Assembly: GCA_049999725.1 (NCBI GenBank)
Contig: JBNGIS010017708.1
Location: 1-40,799 of the forward strand
Length of the DNA: 40,799 nt
Direction of reading: 5' to 3'
Source of the DNA: Haplomitrium mnioides
Taxonomy: Eukaryota; Marchantiophyta; Haplomitriopsida; Calobryales
The notes under the pieces: generated by a model
The model's input: only the letters and a program-made list of their open reading frames with translations
Database searches by the model: none
Told to the model about the DNA's origin: nothing
Program-made: the position numbers and the translations under genes
Part shown: one piece after another, positions 28,228 to 38,979 of the stretch
Layout: every line of letters starts with the position of its first letter
How positions within the stretch are numbered: position 1 is the stretch's first letter

Positions 28228-28274
28228 GGTTCCTATTTTGAGTAGCCTATTCCTGGTTTGAAGTAGTGGCTATT
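28228..28274 (-). repeat. Right terminal inverted repeat of the giant element
   Basis: Read on the minus strand from 28274 the sequence is AATAGCCACTACTTCAAACC, then AGGAATAGGCTACT. It pairs with the left end over about 30 bp with gaps. Doubled CTACT motifs are kept. Confidence 0.7.
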
Positions 28275-28278
28275 AATA
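28275..28278. repeat. Target-site duplication AATA, right copy
   Basis: AATA lies directly between the right TIR and the resumed Gypsy pol sequence CCAATTAAATCCC, matching 3593-3596. Confidence 0.65.
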
Positions 28279-29180
28279 CCAATTAAATCCCAAAATGTAC
28301 TTGCTGGTGAAGGAGGAAGTGGATAAAGTGCTGAAAGCTGGATTCATATATACCGTATACTCAACAGTGAGTGGGTCTCATGAGTGGTAGTAGTCTCTTA
28401 AAAACCAAGCCTTGATGGAAAATCCAAGGTTCATATATGCCAAGACTACCGCAAGCTCAACCTCAACACCAAGAAAGACCACTACCGTTTACCTTTCACC
28501 GATAGGATGTTGGACTTAGTAGCAAGCCATGAAGCTTATAACTTCATGGATGGCTACTACAACTACAACTAGGTATGGATTAAGAAAGAGGATCAATTGA
28601 AGACAATCTTCACAATGGAATTTTATTTATTTTTATTTTTTTTTGGTGTTTTCCTTTTGGAAGATGCCCTTTAGACTGTGCAATGTACTGGAGACATTCC
28701 ATCAGTTAATGATGAACATATTTTATAATTACCTCCAAATGTTACTGGAAATCTTCATTGATGATTTTGTGGTCTATGGTAGGGCAGAGTACCATCTTGA
28801 AAACCTATGGTTAATATTTCAGAGGTGTCAAGACACTGGACTTAAACTTCACCCTAGTAAGTGTTTTTTGTAGTCAAGGAAGTGATTTTGTTGGGGCATC
28901 GGATTTCAGTGAGAGGGATTGAGGTGGACAAGAAGAAGGTGAAGGTCTCGCTAGGAGTGGCATTCCCCAACAACCTCCAACAAGTACAAGGGTTCGTGGG
29001 GTGTGTGGGCTACTACCAAAGGTTCAAACCTTAGTTTGCCTTGGTTGGTCTCCACCTCACGGACATGGTGAAGAAAGGAAGTGACTTTGAACCTACTGAA
29101 GCAAGGCTGACCACCTTCAATGAACTGAAGAGAAGGCTGGCTAGTGCACCTGTGTTGGTACCACCAAACTAATCGGCTGA
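28279..29180 (+). pseudogene. Gypsy reverse transcriptase (broken)
   Basis: The reading resumes as QLNPK-MYLLVKEEVDKVLK, then CQDYRKLNLNTKKDHYRLPF. Later blocks are MPFRLCNVLETFHQLM, IFIDDFVVYG (catalytic Y/F-x-DD kept) and GLKLHPSKCFL. A T-rich insertion of about 22 bp at 28620-28645 disrupts the FTMEWGVF region between two conserved blocks. Stops occur at several points. Confidence 0.8.
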
Positions 29181-29400
29181 ATTTCAGGTTATGGTAGATG
29201 TATCAGGTTTTTGCATTGGGGCAGTCTTGAGTCAAATGGATGAACATGGAAAGGAACACCCTATCTATTTTGCTAGTAGACTGCTAGCAGCGGCTGAAAG
29301 GAATTACTCTCCTACAAGTAGAGAGGTGTTGGAAATAATCTATGTCTTCTACACTGACCCAATGCAATTAAGTACATGGTGAATAAACCTGATTTGACAG
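29180..29400 (+). pseudogene. Gypsy RNase H (partial)
   Basis: It contains MVDVSGFCIGAVLSQMDEHG, then HPIYFASRLLAAAERNYSPT and SREVLEIIYVFY. This is the first half of a Gypsy RNase H with the first Asp (VDVS) and Glu (REVLE) present. The frame then breaks at about 29382. Confidence 0.75.
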
Positions 29401-29754
29401 GGCGGGAAACTTGATGGATGTTGATATTATAGAAATTTAACTATGAGGTGAGAATCAAACTTGGGTTGCAACATCGCAACACCAATTACTTCTCTAGGAT
29501 AACTACACTAGTGGGCGAGAAACTAGTCAATGATCAATTTCCTGACAAAGACCTTTTCAATATAAGAGAGGACATACCAAATTATTATGAGGAGATCATT
29601 AGTTTTTTGTTTATTGCCCGCTTACCCAAAGAGTGGTCTCAAGAGGCAGCGGTTGTATTTCTGAAAAAGGTAAGGCCATACCTCTTAATCAAATGGATTC
29701 TCCAGAAATCAAGCTTAGATGTGCAGGTACAAAGATGTTTAGAGAGAGACTAGG

Positions 29755-30844
29755 CCACTGTTGTCATGATGGCCATGCACAAAGGTAAGGATGGAGAACA
29801 CTTTGCCATGGATCTCACTATAAAGAAGATTTTGGCAGCCAAGTACTAGTGGCCGACCATGCACCGAGACACACACTTCTTTGTCAAGAGGTGTGACCCT
29901 TGCCAATGGTAGGGTATGCTAGCCCCATCCACCCATCATCCTCTGATCCCTATCCTAGCCTTAACCCCATTCGAGAAGTGGAGCATTGACTTCATTGGCT
30001 TGATATCACCCACAACTAGGAGGGAAAATATGTACATCTTGTTGTCCACAGACTATGTGACCAAATGAGTGGAAGCTAGGGCTACACAAAAAGATGACAC
30101 CCACACCTTGGCCAGATTTCTGTATGAGCAGCTCTTCACCAGGTTTGAAGCACATCTAGAGCTGATGAGTGATCAGGGAACTCAATTCCTAAACCAAGTT
30201 ATCAAGGAACTCACTTCCCAGTACTTGGTCAAACACCACAAAACAACAGCCTACAACCTCCAAGCGAATGGCTTGACAAAGCAAGCCAATAGGATCATTG
30301 GGAAAACTCTAAACATGACTGTAGCTGCAAGCAAAACTGACTATGACCTCAAGATTCTCACAATTGCCCATGCCTACAACCAGGTCTACAAAACAACCAC
30401 AAGGAGCAGCCCTTACTTTCTAGCTTTTGGTCAGCACTCCTTAGTACCAGTGGAATTTGAGGTGCCCACGAAGCAAGTTTTGGTCACGGAAAGAATGGCA
30501 GAACTGGAGTGTAGATGGAAGCGTCTAGAGAGCTTGGAATGGTTGGAGGAAGCAATGTTAACCATAGGTCACCAGTTGGAGCATCAGCAACAATTAAGCA
30601 AAATCCAACATGATCGGAAGCTGAAGGCATACCAGCTCAAGAAGGGGGACCTAGTTTTGCTCTACAATAGCAGATTCATGCATTTTCTAGAGAAGCTACA
30701 TACCAGATGGATGGGACCCTACGTCCTTTGAAGAATGCACTCAAATGGCTCAATAGAGTTGACAACACTACAAGGGGACCAAATCGGCAACCAAATGTAC
30801 AGTGACCGGTTAAAGAAATACTTCTACTTGGAGGAGGAGGGTTG
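29755..30844 (+). pseudogene. Gypsy integrase (broken; catalytic Glu replaced)
   Basis: It begins with a zinc-binding segment (AMHKGKDGEHFAMD ... RCDPCQ), with one TAG inside it and another after Q. The core has KWSIDFIGLISPTT (first Asp) and LMSDQGTQFLNQVIKELTSQ (second Asp), then YNLQANGLTKQANRIIGKTL. The usual Glu of NGLxEKAN is Lys here, so the D-D-E triad is lost. From 30069 to 30731 the frame is open for 220 codons. The C-terminal part carries KLKAYQLKKGDLVLLYNSRF and WMGPYVL. Confidence 0.8.
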
Positions 30845-31430
30845 AGGCGTGGGTTTCATGTATAGAATACTAGTCCATGGTAGTGGGGAGGGTTGCTATA
30901 ATCTCAAGGTGGAGTGTGTGTTTGGGTTGCAATTGGATTTTGTAGGTAAGTGGTAGTGCAGTATGTCCATTGGTTCAGAACAAATGTGTATTGTTCATGG
31001 TGTGAGTGTGCTGGAGGCAAAGGAGCTTTGCTGTTTTTTTATGTGGATAGAGTGTACTTAGAGTAGCCTTCAGCTAAGAGATCAATGTTCAAAAAAGAAA
31101 AGAAGTGAAGAAGGCCCATGTGTAAACAAGTTTGTGTTATTGTATTTGTTGGTTGCACATCAAGTGTGCTGATGGAAACTCTATGCAATGCTAGATGTCA
31201 AGAAAATAGAGGGAAGGAAAAAAATTGAAGGGAGCATTGTCCAAGGAACTAGAGGCTAGCAACTTCATTTCAGACAGAGGAGGAGCAACCAATTTGGTTT
31301 GGTTGGATTCTGAATATTGAGGGTCAAGATTCGATAGATCAGTCCATATAGGGAGTTCAGAGGTTGAGCTACCCTTGCTTCTATAGCTTGCTTGAGGAGG
31401 ATTCTTAACTTTGGTTACATGAGGTGTAGT
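30845..31430. other. Gypsy 3' flank, nothing recognised
   Basis: This purine-rich sequence after the pol stop may contain the 3' untranslated region or LTR of the split Gypsy. No LTR copy exists at its 5' end within the window, so its limit cannot be set. Confidence 0.35.
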
Positions 31431-32240
31431 ACATAGTAGAAGTCAACAAGGAGGCTGCATTCAAATCAGCGCTGGTTTACCCCATTTTGAGGAGAAGAGC
31501 ACATACTTGGTATGACTCTCTCCCCCACTATGTCCAGAACTCATGGAGTTTGAAGAGAGTGAGACTCTCACCCAGTTGGAATAGATCAGATTGGAGAGGG
31601 GTGAGTTATTGCTTACCTTTTTTGGATCAATTTAGTGAATTGCTTCGACAACTGCTTTGGCAGCCCACCGGTAAGATGCTATTTACATGGTTCGTGGCAA
31701 CACTGAGAAAAAGAGAGAGAACGTGGATGGAGGCGGCCAAGCCCACATTCTTGTGGGAGGCAGATCAAGAGGCCCAGAATTGTAAGACCTAAAGAGAGAG
31801 AGTGGCATCACTAACAAGCTACCAGAAGGTTGCAATCAAGACTAGAGACGAACCTTCCTCCAAATCCAAACATCAAAGAAGCCAAGAAGAGGTTGAGTGA
31901 TTTGAGGAGGTGGATCAAGAGGGGGATTATCTGGCTGTAATTTCAGCATGTGGGGTGGAAGGACCAGCAAATCCTCAAGTGGTGGTGAAGTCACAGTCCA
32001 CGATGACAACATGCACTTCTTCCATCTCTAAATTTGGTGAAGAGGTTGGATCAGATTTTCTTAAACCATATATGGAATTCAACGATAAAGTGGAGGTTGC
32101 AAACTCCGCATCAGAGCTGGCTGCCACATGTGAAGACCATGGAGAGGAGGCACATTGCTTGGAGGTTGCAAAGGACCCACCGAGTGAGGGAGAGGGACCA
32201 GCCCACCTCATGATGGAAGAGTTCATGGAGAGCTGAATTG
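31430..32240 (+). pseudogene. Second gag-like fragment with acidic tail
   Basis: The translation around 31460-31560 reads EAAFKSALVYPILRRRAHTW, then YDSLPHYVQNSWSLK, the pattern of a Gypsy gag (A-x-x-WY-x-x-LP-x-x-x-x-x-SW). Frames then switch several times. At 31910-32236 an acidic 108-codon frame follows. No zinc knuckle, protease or RT is seen, so only a fragment of a second Gypsy-like element is present. Confidence 0.45.
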
Positions 32241-32261
32241 GGGAGATCCCGAACCTGAATT

Positions 32262-32640
32262 AAAAGGGGAGTGGGAGATTGCCCTTTCACTTTTCAATGA
32301 GTGCAAGCTTGTAGTAAAAGACCAAGGTGGGGCAAATCAAGATTAGACATTAAAAGGGGAGTGCTCCACCGATAGCTTGCACGATTGCCAACTTAAAGAC
32401 CAACCAAACACCGAGGCTGAAGTGCACCCACAAGATGAAGAGGAGGACTCAATGGGGGCAGCCCAAGACCAGTTCTTAAAAGAGGAGTGCTGCAACCTAG
32501 ATCTTCATGAGTGCAGCCTTGAAATTCAGCAACCAGAGGAGGTTGAGGCGCAACTCCAACCAGAAGAAAAGGAAGCTGATCCAAACTTGTACCTAGCGAA
32601 GGAGATGCCATCATCAGAGGAGGATTTGATAGACATCAAC
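32262..32640 (+). repeat. Degenerate repeats with TTAAAAGGGGAGTG, encoding acidic sequence
   Basis: TTAAAAGGGGAGTG occurs at about 32262 and 32351, with TTAAAAGAGGAGTG at about 32475, each followed by a GAGTGCA-type word 25-50 bp on. The open frame 32377-32736 across them is Glu/Gln-rich and acidic. It probably belongs to the same retroelement spacer as the gag-like fragment upstream. Confidence 0.5.
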
Positions 32641-32736
32641 CAACTATCGGAGCCCAATGTACAATATTTTGTTTTTTCCAAACCTTGTGTGTGTGAGTTT
32701 TTTTTTTTTTTTTCTTTTCGTATTTTGATCCAGTAG

Positions 32737-34050
32737 AGTTAGGAGGTTTCTTTGTTTGTTTCTCAGGTAAGAGCAAGGCAGTCCAGCAGAGTGGTCTGAG
32801 GTGGAAGAGGGAAAGGCAGCCTTGCAAGCTGCTTTTCTGGTCAGGAATCCAGCCTTAACCAGAGTTTTTGAGTGCGTCATATGTGTGGGATCCAGGAAAA
32901 AGGTTCCTAGCTCTGTAGTGTAGGAAATTTTGCAACATTGTGCATGTTGGGTTTTTGTATTTTAAGCTTTCTGTGTGGATGCCATAGAATTGTTTTGCTG
33001 GGAGAACACAGGGGTTAAAAGAAGATAAAAGACTGGATTATGAGTGTTTGCAAGGGCGCTCACAGTTAAAAAGGGAGTTATCTCAGCCGGATTTTTTTGG
33101 GTTTTTTCAAATTTTTGTGTTTAACCCGGCCTAGTACAACACTTTGAGCTCAAGACTGATCAACCTGGTGCAAAAGGATGCAAAAGAGGGTAAAATCATT
33201 TTAAGGAGTCGTCTAGAGTCTGAAGAAAGCAGATTAGTTCAGATCCATTGGAGGGCTGGCCTAGTTTGATGCAGAAGAGAGAAATCACTCGAGAAGTCAT
33301 CGACAAGATTTGGAGCAAAGGGCTTCACCCTTGGCTTGCAAACTTCTTATCCTTTGTATTCTTGCGTGCCATTTTCTCTCGGTGTAATATGTCCTCAATG
33401 CTATGTTTACTCTGTATCTTTGTTGAGTATAGTATAGTGTAATATTAGTAATTTATTTCATTGATTTATTCCATTGTATTCTTTTAGTGTATTCTATTAT
33501 GTTTTATGTTGATTTGTCAATTCTACTCTATTCCTTTTCTTTCATATTCTTCCATCTTTCCTTTCTTTCTCTTTCTCCTACCTTGCAGCCAACTCGCAGC
33601 CAAAGCACCATTCAACATCGCGCAGGGCAGCCATGAGGAAAAAACTCAAGAAGATGGGGCAGAGAATCGAGAGGGAACCAGCAAGTGGAGAGAGGCAAAG
33701 TGGAGATACAAGGTGCACAATTGAGGAACTAGAGAGAGGTTTCAGAAGGAAGACTGAGAGGGCGCGAGGAAGGAGCAACAATAGAATTTGACTACGGAGA
33801 GAATGGTGATGAGAATTCGAAAAAAAGAGGGGCCACATGAGCCATCTTGTTCTTTTCTTGGACCAATTCCTCCCCTTTGTTTTGTATACTCTATTCTCTA
33901 TTATCCCTTTTTTTTCTTCAATTATCTATTTGCTTTGATAAATTTTAGTATTTTATTATTTTCTCTATTAGTGTAATAGTTGTGAAGGGTGCTTTATTCA
34001 CCCTATTCAAGAGGGGTTCTGATTTTTTTACTATTTTTCTATTTAAGTTG
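32737..34050. other. Unassigned, low-complexity-rich flank
   Basis: No gene is recognised. T-runs occur at 32699-32714 and 33910-33916. Open frames here are short and compositionally biased. Confidence 0.4.
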
Positions 34051-34051
34051 C

Positions 34052-34121
34052 TATTATATTATATTATATTATATTATATTATATTATATTATATTATATT
34101 ATATTATATTATATTATATTG
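34052..34121 (+). repeat. (ATATT)n microsatellite
   Basis: About 14 uninterrupted TATAT/ATATT pentamers. An (ATT)n run follows at 34239-34270, then a pyrimidine-only-like TTCC/TCTT tract to about 34420. These explain the Phe/Leu/Ser-rich frames in the area. Confidence 0.95.
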
Positions 34122-34239
34122 TTAAGCGGAATACTCTTCTTCCCCTATCGGATAGCCTTTGTAGAAGCTCTACTCTTATTTTTTAATCTATTTCATTTTA
34201 TTATTTTATCGTATTTGGTTATATTTCAATCTTCTTATA

Positions 34240-34271
<32 letters not shown>

Positions 34272-34569
34272 CCTTGTCTCTCCCCTCTTCCTTCTTCTTT
34301 CTTCCTCTCTTTCCTCCTTTTCTTTCCTTTTTCTTACTTCTTTCTCTTTCTCTTTCCTTTCTCTCTCAATTTCCTTCTATTTTTCCCTTGTCTTTCCCTT
34401 ACTTGCTCTCTTCTCTAGTCAGCGTTGTGAAGCCACAACAGACGCATGGAGGCAGCATTGCAGCTATGAGGAGAATTCAGAGGAGGAATTGGGGACAAAT
34501 TGAGGAGAGAAATAAAAGAGGAATTGAGGAGGAATCATGAAGATAATTCAGAGGAGGAATCAAGGAGGG

Positions 34570-34966
34570 GCCAGGTGTAATAGTACAAGCATAAGGTTGT
34601 GCTATTTATAAGAAAATAGAGAGGAGTGAAAGAAGTGGTAGAGAGTCAATTTTAGGGTTGAGATAAGATTACTTGCCTTTGAGGTCATTTTTAAATTAGT
34701 AGAGAGTCACTTTTAGGGTTGAAATTAGAAGTGACTTGTAAGTGAAAAAAGACGGATGACACTCTCTTCTCTTGCATTAATAGAAGGGATTCTTAGCCCC
34801 ACTTCTCATTCTAGAGTTCTTCTCGATTTTTTTTGGTTCTTTGGTTGCTTGGCTTTGGCTAGCACTCTTGAATTTGGTTTGCTTATTAGCTTTGAGTTGT
34901 ATAACTCTATTGGAGTTATCTTGAAGTTGTTACTCATTTGGAAGTTGGTCTTTAAGTTTTTTTACA
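34570..34966 (+). repeat. Probable 5' LTR of the third Gypsy
   Basis: The right boundary is set by TTTACA just before the PBS. The left boundary is uncertain; TGTAATAGTACAAG at 34575 is a candidate. An internal repeated AGAGAGTCA-TTTTAGGGTTGA occurs twice (about 34640 and 34703). TTTATAAG near 34605 may be a TATA box. Confidence 0.4.
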
Positions 34967-34967
34967 T

Positions 34968-34980
34968 TGGTATTAGAGCC
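34968..34980 (+). promoter_or_regulatory. Primer-binding site of the third Gypsy
   Basis: TGGTATTAGAGCC is one transition from the tRNA-Met-complementary TGGTATCAGAGCC and lies one base after the LTR end. Confidence 0.8.
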
Positions 34981-35886
34981 ATGACTATTTTTGGTGGAAT
35001 GGAGAATCAAGAAGTGAGGATGCAAGCGATGCAACAACAAATTGAATATCTTTCTTGCCTTCTAGAAGTTCAAATGCAAATGGAGAAGAGGGCACATTTT
35101 CAGAAAGAAGAAAGTCATGTGCGGTTTTCCAAGCCAAAAGCGTATGATGGGAAGACGGTTCTTGGTGCATCTGATTTTTTGTTCAATTGTAAACAATATT
35201 TTGAGGCTACTAGCATAAGAGAAGATGGTCAAAGAATTCTATTTGATGCAAGTCAATTGGAAGGAGTGGCAAAAACTTGGTGGAGATATGAAATTGAGCA
35301 AGCTCAACGTAGATTTGTCACTCAAATTGCTTCTTGGAAAGAGTTCAAAGAAGCGGTGAATATAAGATTTAGGGTTCTTAATGCTCCAAAGGTGGCAAGA
35401 GATCGATTGACAGAATTGAAGCAACTTGGTACGGTAAGTAGCTATGTCACACAATTTCAGAATATCATTACACAAATTCCTAATATAGGCAAGGGAGAAG
35501 TTTAAGATTGCTTTATTCAAGGATTGAAGCCTCACACTAGAATGGAAGTGACAATAAGAGAGCCCTCTCAACTAGAAGAAGCAATACAAATGGCGGAACG
35601 ATACGACTCGACACTAACAACCACCGATGTTAGACCACGTCCACAACAAGCCTTACCAAATATTTGTGTGCCAACAAATGAGGCTGTATCTATGGAGATT
35701 GATGCGATGCACAAAGTGGCACTCATTGATGTAGAGCATGAGCGCCTACGTCAAAGTGGAGGGTGTTTTTATTGTCGACAGCTTGGTTATATGATTGCGA
35801 ATTGCCCAAGTTGCCAAGGTCGACCACGTGCTCTTGTTCAAGCAACAACTGTTGAAGAAGAAAATCAGAGAAATGACCAACCTTAG
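34981..35886 (+). pseudogene. gag: Third Gypsy gag with broken zinc knuckle
   Basis: The first frame (to 35505) has an N-terminal coiled coil (MQAMQQQIEYLSCLLEVQMQ), then VRFSKPKAYDGKTVLGASDF and LEGVAKTWWRYEIEQAQ, a retrotransposon gag core. After a TAA at 35503-35505 the same frame continues as GLKPHTRMEVTIREPSQLEE and reaches the knuckle CFYCRQLGYMIANC. The third ligand, normally His, is Tyr, so zinc binding should fail. The stop is at 35884. Confidence 0.75.
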
Positions 35887-35959
35887 TAAAGATAGTCAAG
35901 CAATTTACTAAGAGCTTGATTAGTTCCAATAGAATGAAAAGCTTGATAGAAAATAGAAG

Positions 35960-36235
35960 CACATTGCTTCATCTAAACGATATGGTTGATGAGCATTCTT
36001 GTAGAATGTTGGTCAATTGTGGAAGTTCTGAAAATTTCATGTCATTACATTTTGTGAAGAAAATCAAAGTTAAGACTTCGCATATCAAGGGAAGTTTTGT
36101 CACTATAGCTTATGGCCAAAAAAATGAGGTGTTCCAATCACACAAGCCATTTCTTCTAAGGATTGGCAAAGCATATGAGGAATCTATGGATTTTGTTACT
36201 GCACTAGTATAGTATGACATTATTTTAGGCTTGCC
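35960..36235 (+). pseudogene. Third Gypsy protease remnant
   Basis: It reads CRMLVNCGSSENFMSLHFVK ... YGQKNEVFQ ... YDIILGLP. The catalytic DSG is replaced by NCG. The ILGLPWL-type end block is recognisable before a stop. Confidence 0.65.
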
Positions 36236-36309
36236 TTAGCTTGAAGATCAATCCGCTTAAGTTGATTGGGTGAAATGACAAATTAAAGTTAGTTTACAAG
36301 GAAGGTTAG

Positions 36310-36849
36310 TTGAGTGGTGCGGGGTTCTTTTCTAGGCTAGATACTCAAAATAGTTATTGGCAAATTTATATTAAGCCAAGTGATGTGCCAAATACAGCTT
36401 TTCGCATGAGGTATGGACATTTTGAGTGGAAGGTCCTTACATTTGATCTCACTAATGCTCTTGCCATATTCATGGATCAAATGCATTGTATTTTTTATAA
36501 GTTATTGGATAAGTCAGTTTTGGTATTCTTGGATGACATTCTTATTTATAGAAAATTTGAAGTTGAGCATCGCAATCATCTAAAAGAAGTATTGCAAAGA
36601 TTACATAATCGGAATTTTTATTGCAAGAGATTCAAGTGTGAATTTTGGAAGCAAGAGGCTACTTACTTAAGACACAAGATGTCTCAAGATGGTATAAAGA
36701 TGGAAGAGGAGAAAGTTAATGTTATTACAGAGTGGCCAACACCAAAGGAAGCAAAGTACATTAGAGAGCCTTCGATGGATTGGCAAGCTTCTATCAATGA
36801 TTCATCTATTATTATGCATATATTGCTCCACCACTTACAGATCTGCTAG
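36310..36849 (+). pseudogene. Third Gypsy RT palm fragment
   Basis: It reads FFSRLDTQNSYWQIYIKPSD, AFRMRYGHFEWKVLTFDLTN, VLVFLDDILIYRKFEVEHRN (F-L-DD active site kept) and KRFKCEFWKQEATYLRHKMS. The fingers region before FSRLD is absent, and the thumb end shifts frame at about 36760. It is then followed by an RNase H start, VVDFDASNFAIGAVLQQEFE, at about 36945. Confidence 0.75.
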
Positions 36850-37169
36850 GCAAGGAGGTCAAGTTTCAGTGGACCGCCAAAGAGCAAGGATGCAGTCTCT
36901 TCTCGTTTTATTCTTTAGCCATGTGATCTATAGGCACGTTGTGTAGTTGATTTTGATGCTTCTAATTTTGCTATTGGAGCAGTTTTGCAGCAAGAGTTTG
37001 AGTATGGACTTCATCCAACTGCCTTCATATCACATTGTTATGCCCAAAGAGGTGAACTGGAGATACATATGGAGACATCATAAAGAAGTAAGAAAACGCG
37101 GAAATGGAGACAAGGGGAGTATGAAAGGCGACAATGAGCATCAACAAACATCATCAAAGAAAGAGTAAT

Positions 37170-38815
37170 TGAGTTCGAAAAACATTCATCATATTATTTT
37201 AATCATATTTTTATATTGTTTGCGCAAGTATATGTATCAAGAAGTCCCGACAGTATCATTCGGCTCACAAGTAAGCTCTTTTGTAAGTACATGTGTATAT
37301 GCTATGTGCATCTATATGTATGTGTGTGAAAATCATTTTGTCAACAGAGTGAGTAGTTGAAAGGAAATATAAGAAATAGTATTTTATGTTAAATTAATGA
37401 TATAACCTAAGCTATGGAGCCTCAAGAGGAAATGCCATTTAGTCCATAGACAAGGTTAAAGGGGTAAAGAAAGAATAGAGCTAGGGTTAAAGGGGTATTT
37501 AAGGAGATACTTTCTCCATTTTTTGCCCCCGGCAGCCACCGCTTGTATTTTATTGGTGCTTGAGATATGATGGAGATTTGAGGAGCTAAGTGGGAAGAGC
37601 AAGTGTTGTCTTGCTGAATGAGAAAGATCTGTGGATCATATGCCATGATGTCAAGACAGGTCAACAATGCTAGTGAGCAACAGATTCATCGAATTGAGCA
37701 GTGCAACAATTGTAGTCGGTGGGCATGAGACGGGTTGCTACAAAAAAAGAGAGTAGATAAGGCTTGCATATGCATAGATCGATGGTGCTTCACGAGCATA
37801 GCAAGGTGGTGCAAAGCATTTGTCGATGAGGAGGCAAATCAGAGATCCTTGTCCTTTAAGCATATTATGAAACCTCTTTTTAGTTGAGCAGGAGAGTTCG
37901 CCGGCCACTGAGCGTTTCTTGAAGGAGTGAGGCGCAACCTAGCCTTGTAGAGAAAATTTGGGAGGAATCTTGAGTGAACATGCAACATCGGGCGATCACA
38001 AAGGTAGCCGAGAGAGGAAGGGAATTTGTTATTCTACATTGAAGACGAGTTTGACTTGCAAGAATCAAGCCCTTACCCGTATAATATGAAAAATTGTTTC
38101 CCACAAAATTTGATGTAGGCTGCCGAAAAGATCTCATCGAGACCGAAAAGATCTCATAGAGAATGAGCGACTAGTGTATACCTTATAAGATATGGAAAAA
38201 GCCTGATCTGCAAGCAACCTCACAAAGAGTACCCCTCAACTTAAACGATTATAATTGGGCTTGTTCTATATATGGAGAGTAGTAATGGTGTAGCAATAAG
38301 TTTTGCTACAGATGTTTGAAAGGATCAAGAGGAAATTAAGTGAACAAAGGAGATGAAAATTTTGGATGGTAGTCTTAAGGGATTACACAATGAAGCTGGA
38401 AGATTTGCCCGAAATCCTTGAAATAGTGCATTCGTCAAGGAAAAATGGGCCTGCAAAAAGCTGGGGCGCTTTACATGCAATGGTGTTAGTCCTCACAAAT
38501 TCTCGCGGGTCTACAAGGTAGAAGAGAGAAAGGGATGTTGGGAAAATATCTAAATTATCCGTGTTGCAAACGTCCACGAAATTCACAATGTGATTAGCTG
38601 CAAGATACAGACAATGCTAAGAAAGTAGAGGCGGTGGAATCAGTGAGTGCTCGTAGCCTTTAAGCTTAGTTGGAGGCAGAATTTTGGCTAATCGACTTCT
38701 GTACTAAATGGGTTTGCGAATTCATCATAAGGGAGCAAAAACGACACTAGATATGTAATTCGTGAGGGGTATTGTTCCTATCCCAAGCAATTTGGGAAGT
38801 TAGCGATATCTTGAA
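37170..38815. other. Unassigned region
   Basis: No retroelement domain, tRNA or known gene is recognised. Minus-strand frames at 37880-38137 and 38383-38586 lack identifiable motifs. It may be the older host background between nested elements. Confidence 0.4.
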
Positions 38816-38819
38816 GTGT

Positions 38820-38979
38820 TGTAGTACATGCATCACACAGAGATAGAGAGAGCCGTTACGCTATGCCATGCAATCCTCCACACGCAGTGATCGATAGATT
38901 TGCTGTGAGGGGTCAAATGTTCCCTCTATGTATACATCCATCCCCTTCTATATATAGGGGTATACTATGTTCTATAACA
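38820..38979 (-). repeat. Probable 3' LTR of the right-hand Copia element
   Basis: On the minus strand, TGTTATAGAACATAGTATAC at 38979 directly follows the polypurine tract CCAAGGGGGAG (38980-38990). A TATA-like CCTATATATAGAAGG lies inside. The other end is not fixed; TACTACA at 38820 is a candidate CA end giving 160 bp. Confidence 0.5.

Larger units (their letters stand above)
3597..28274. mobile_element. Giant (about 24.7 kb) TIR DNA element inserted in Gypsy pol
   Basis: The left end (3597 on) and the reverse complement of the right end (28274 back) share an imperfect terminal inverted repeat: CCGCTACTTTGAACTAGGA against CCACTACTTCAAACCAGGA. A further GCTACT follows in each. AATA flanks both ends (3593-3596 and 28275-28278). 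Deleting the block plus one AATA gives codons Q-Q-Q-Y-Q-L-N-P-K across the join, the expected Gypsy RT sequence. Inside are a ParB-methyltransferase gene, a transposase-like gene, palindromic repeats and host-gene fragments, plus later nested insertions. I do not recognise a named superfamily for this combination of TIR, 4-bp duplication and gene content. Confidence 0.8.
28275..30844 (+). mobile_element. 3' portion of the same Ty3/Gypsy element (RT, RNase H, integrase)
   Basis: It continues the element broken at 3596: RT (28279-29180), RNase H (29180-29400), H2C2 zinc finger (about 29770-29910) and integrase (about 29940-30844), ending DRLKKYFYLEEEG and TGA. Orientation and domain order agree with the left half. 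Numerous stops and shifts make it inactive. Confidence 0.88.
34570..37110 (+). mobile_element. Third Ty3/Gypsy element, internally deleted
   Basis: In order: probable 5' LTR (ending at 34966), PBS (34968-34980), gag (34981-35505 and on to about 35640), zinc knuckle (about 35763-35805), protease (35960-36235), then a jump to RT from FSRLDTQNSYWQI (36330-36760), then an RNase H start (about 36945-37050). The first part of RT, between protease and FSRLD, is missing. No integrase and no 3' LTR were found. Confidence 0.8.

Noticed and set aside
33989-34540. Hydrophobic Phe/Leu/Ser frames resembling membrane proteins
   Set aside because: They arise from (ATATT)n, (ATT)n and pyrimidine tracts.
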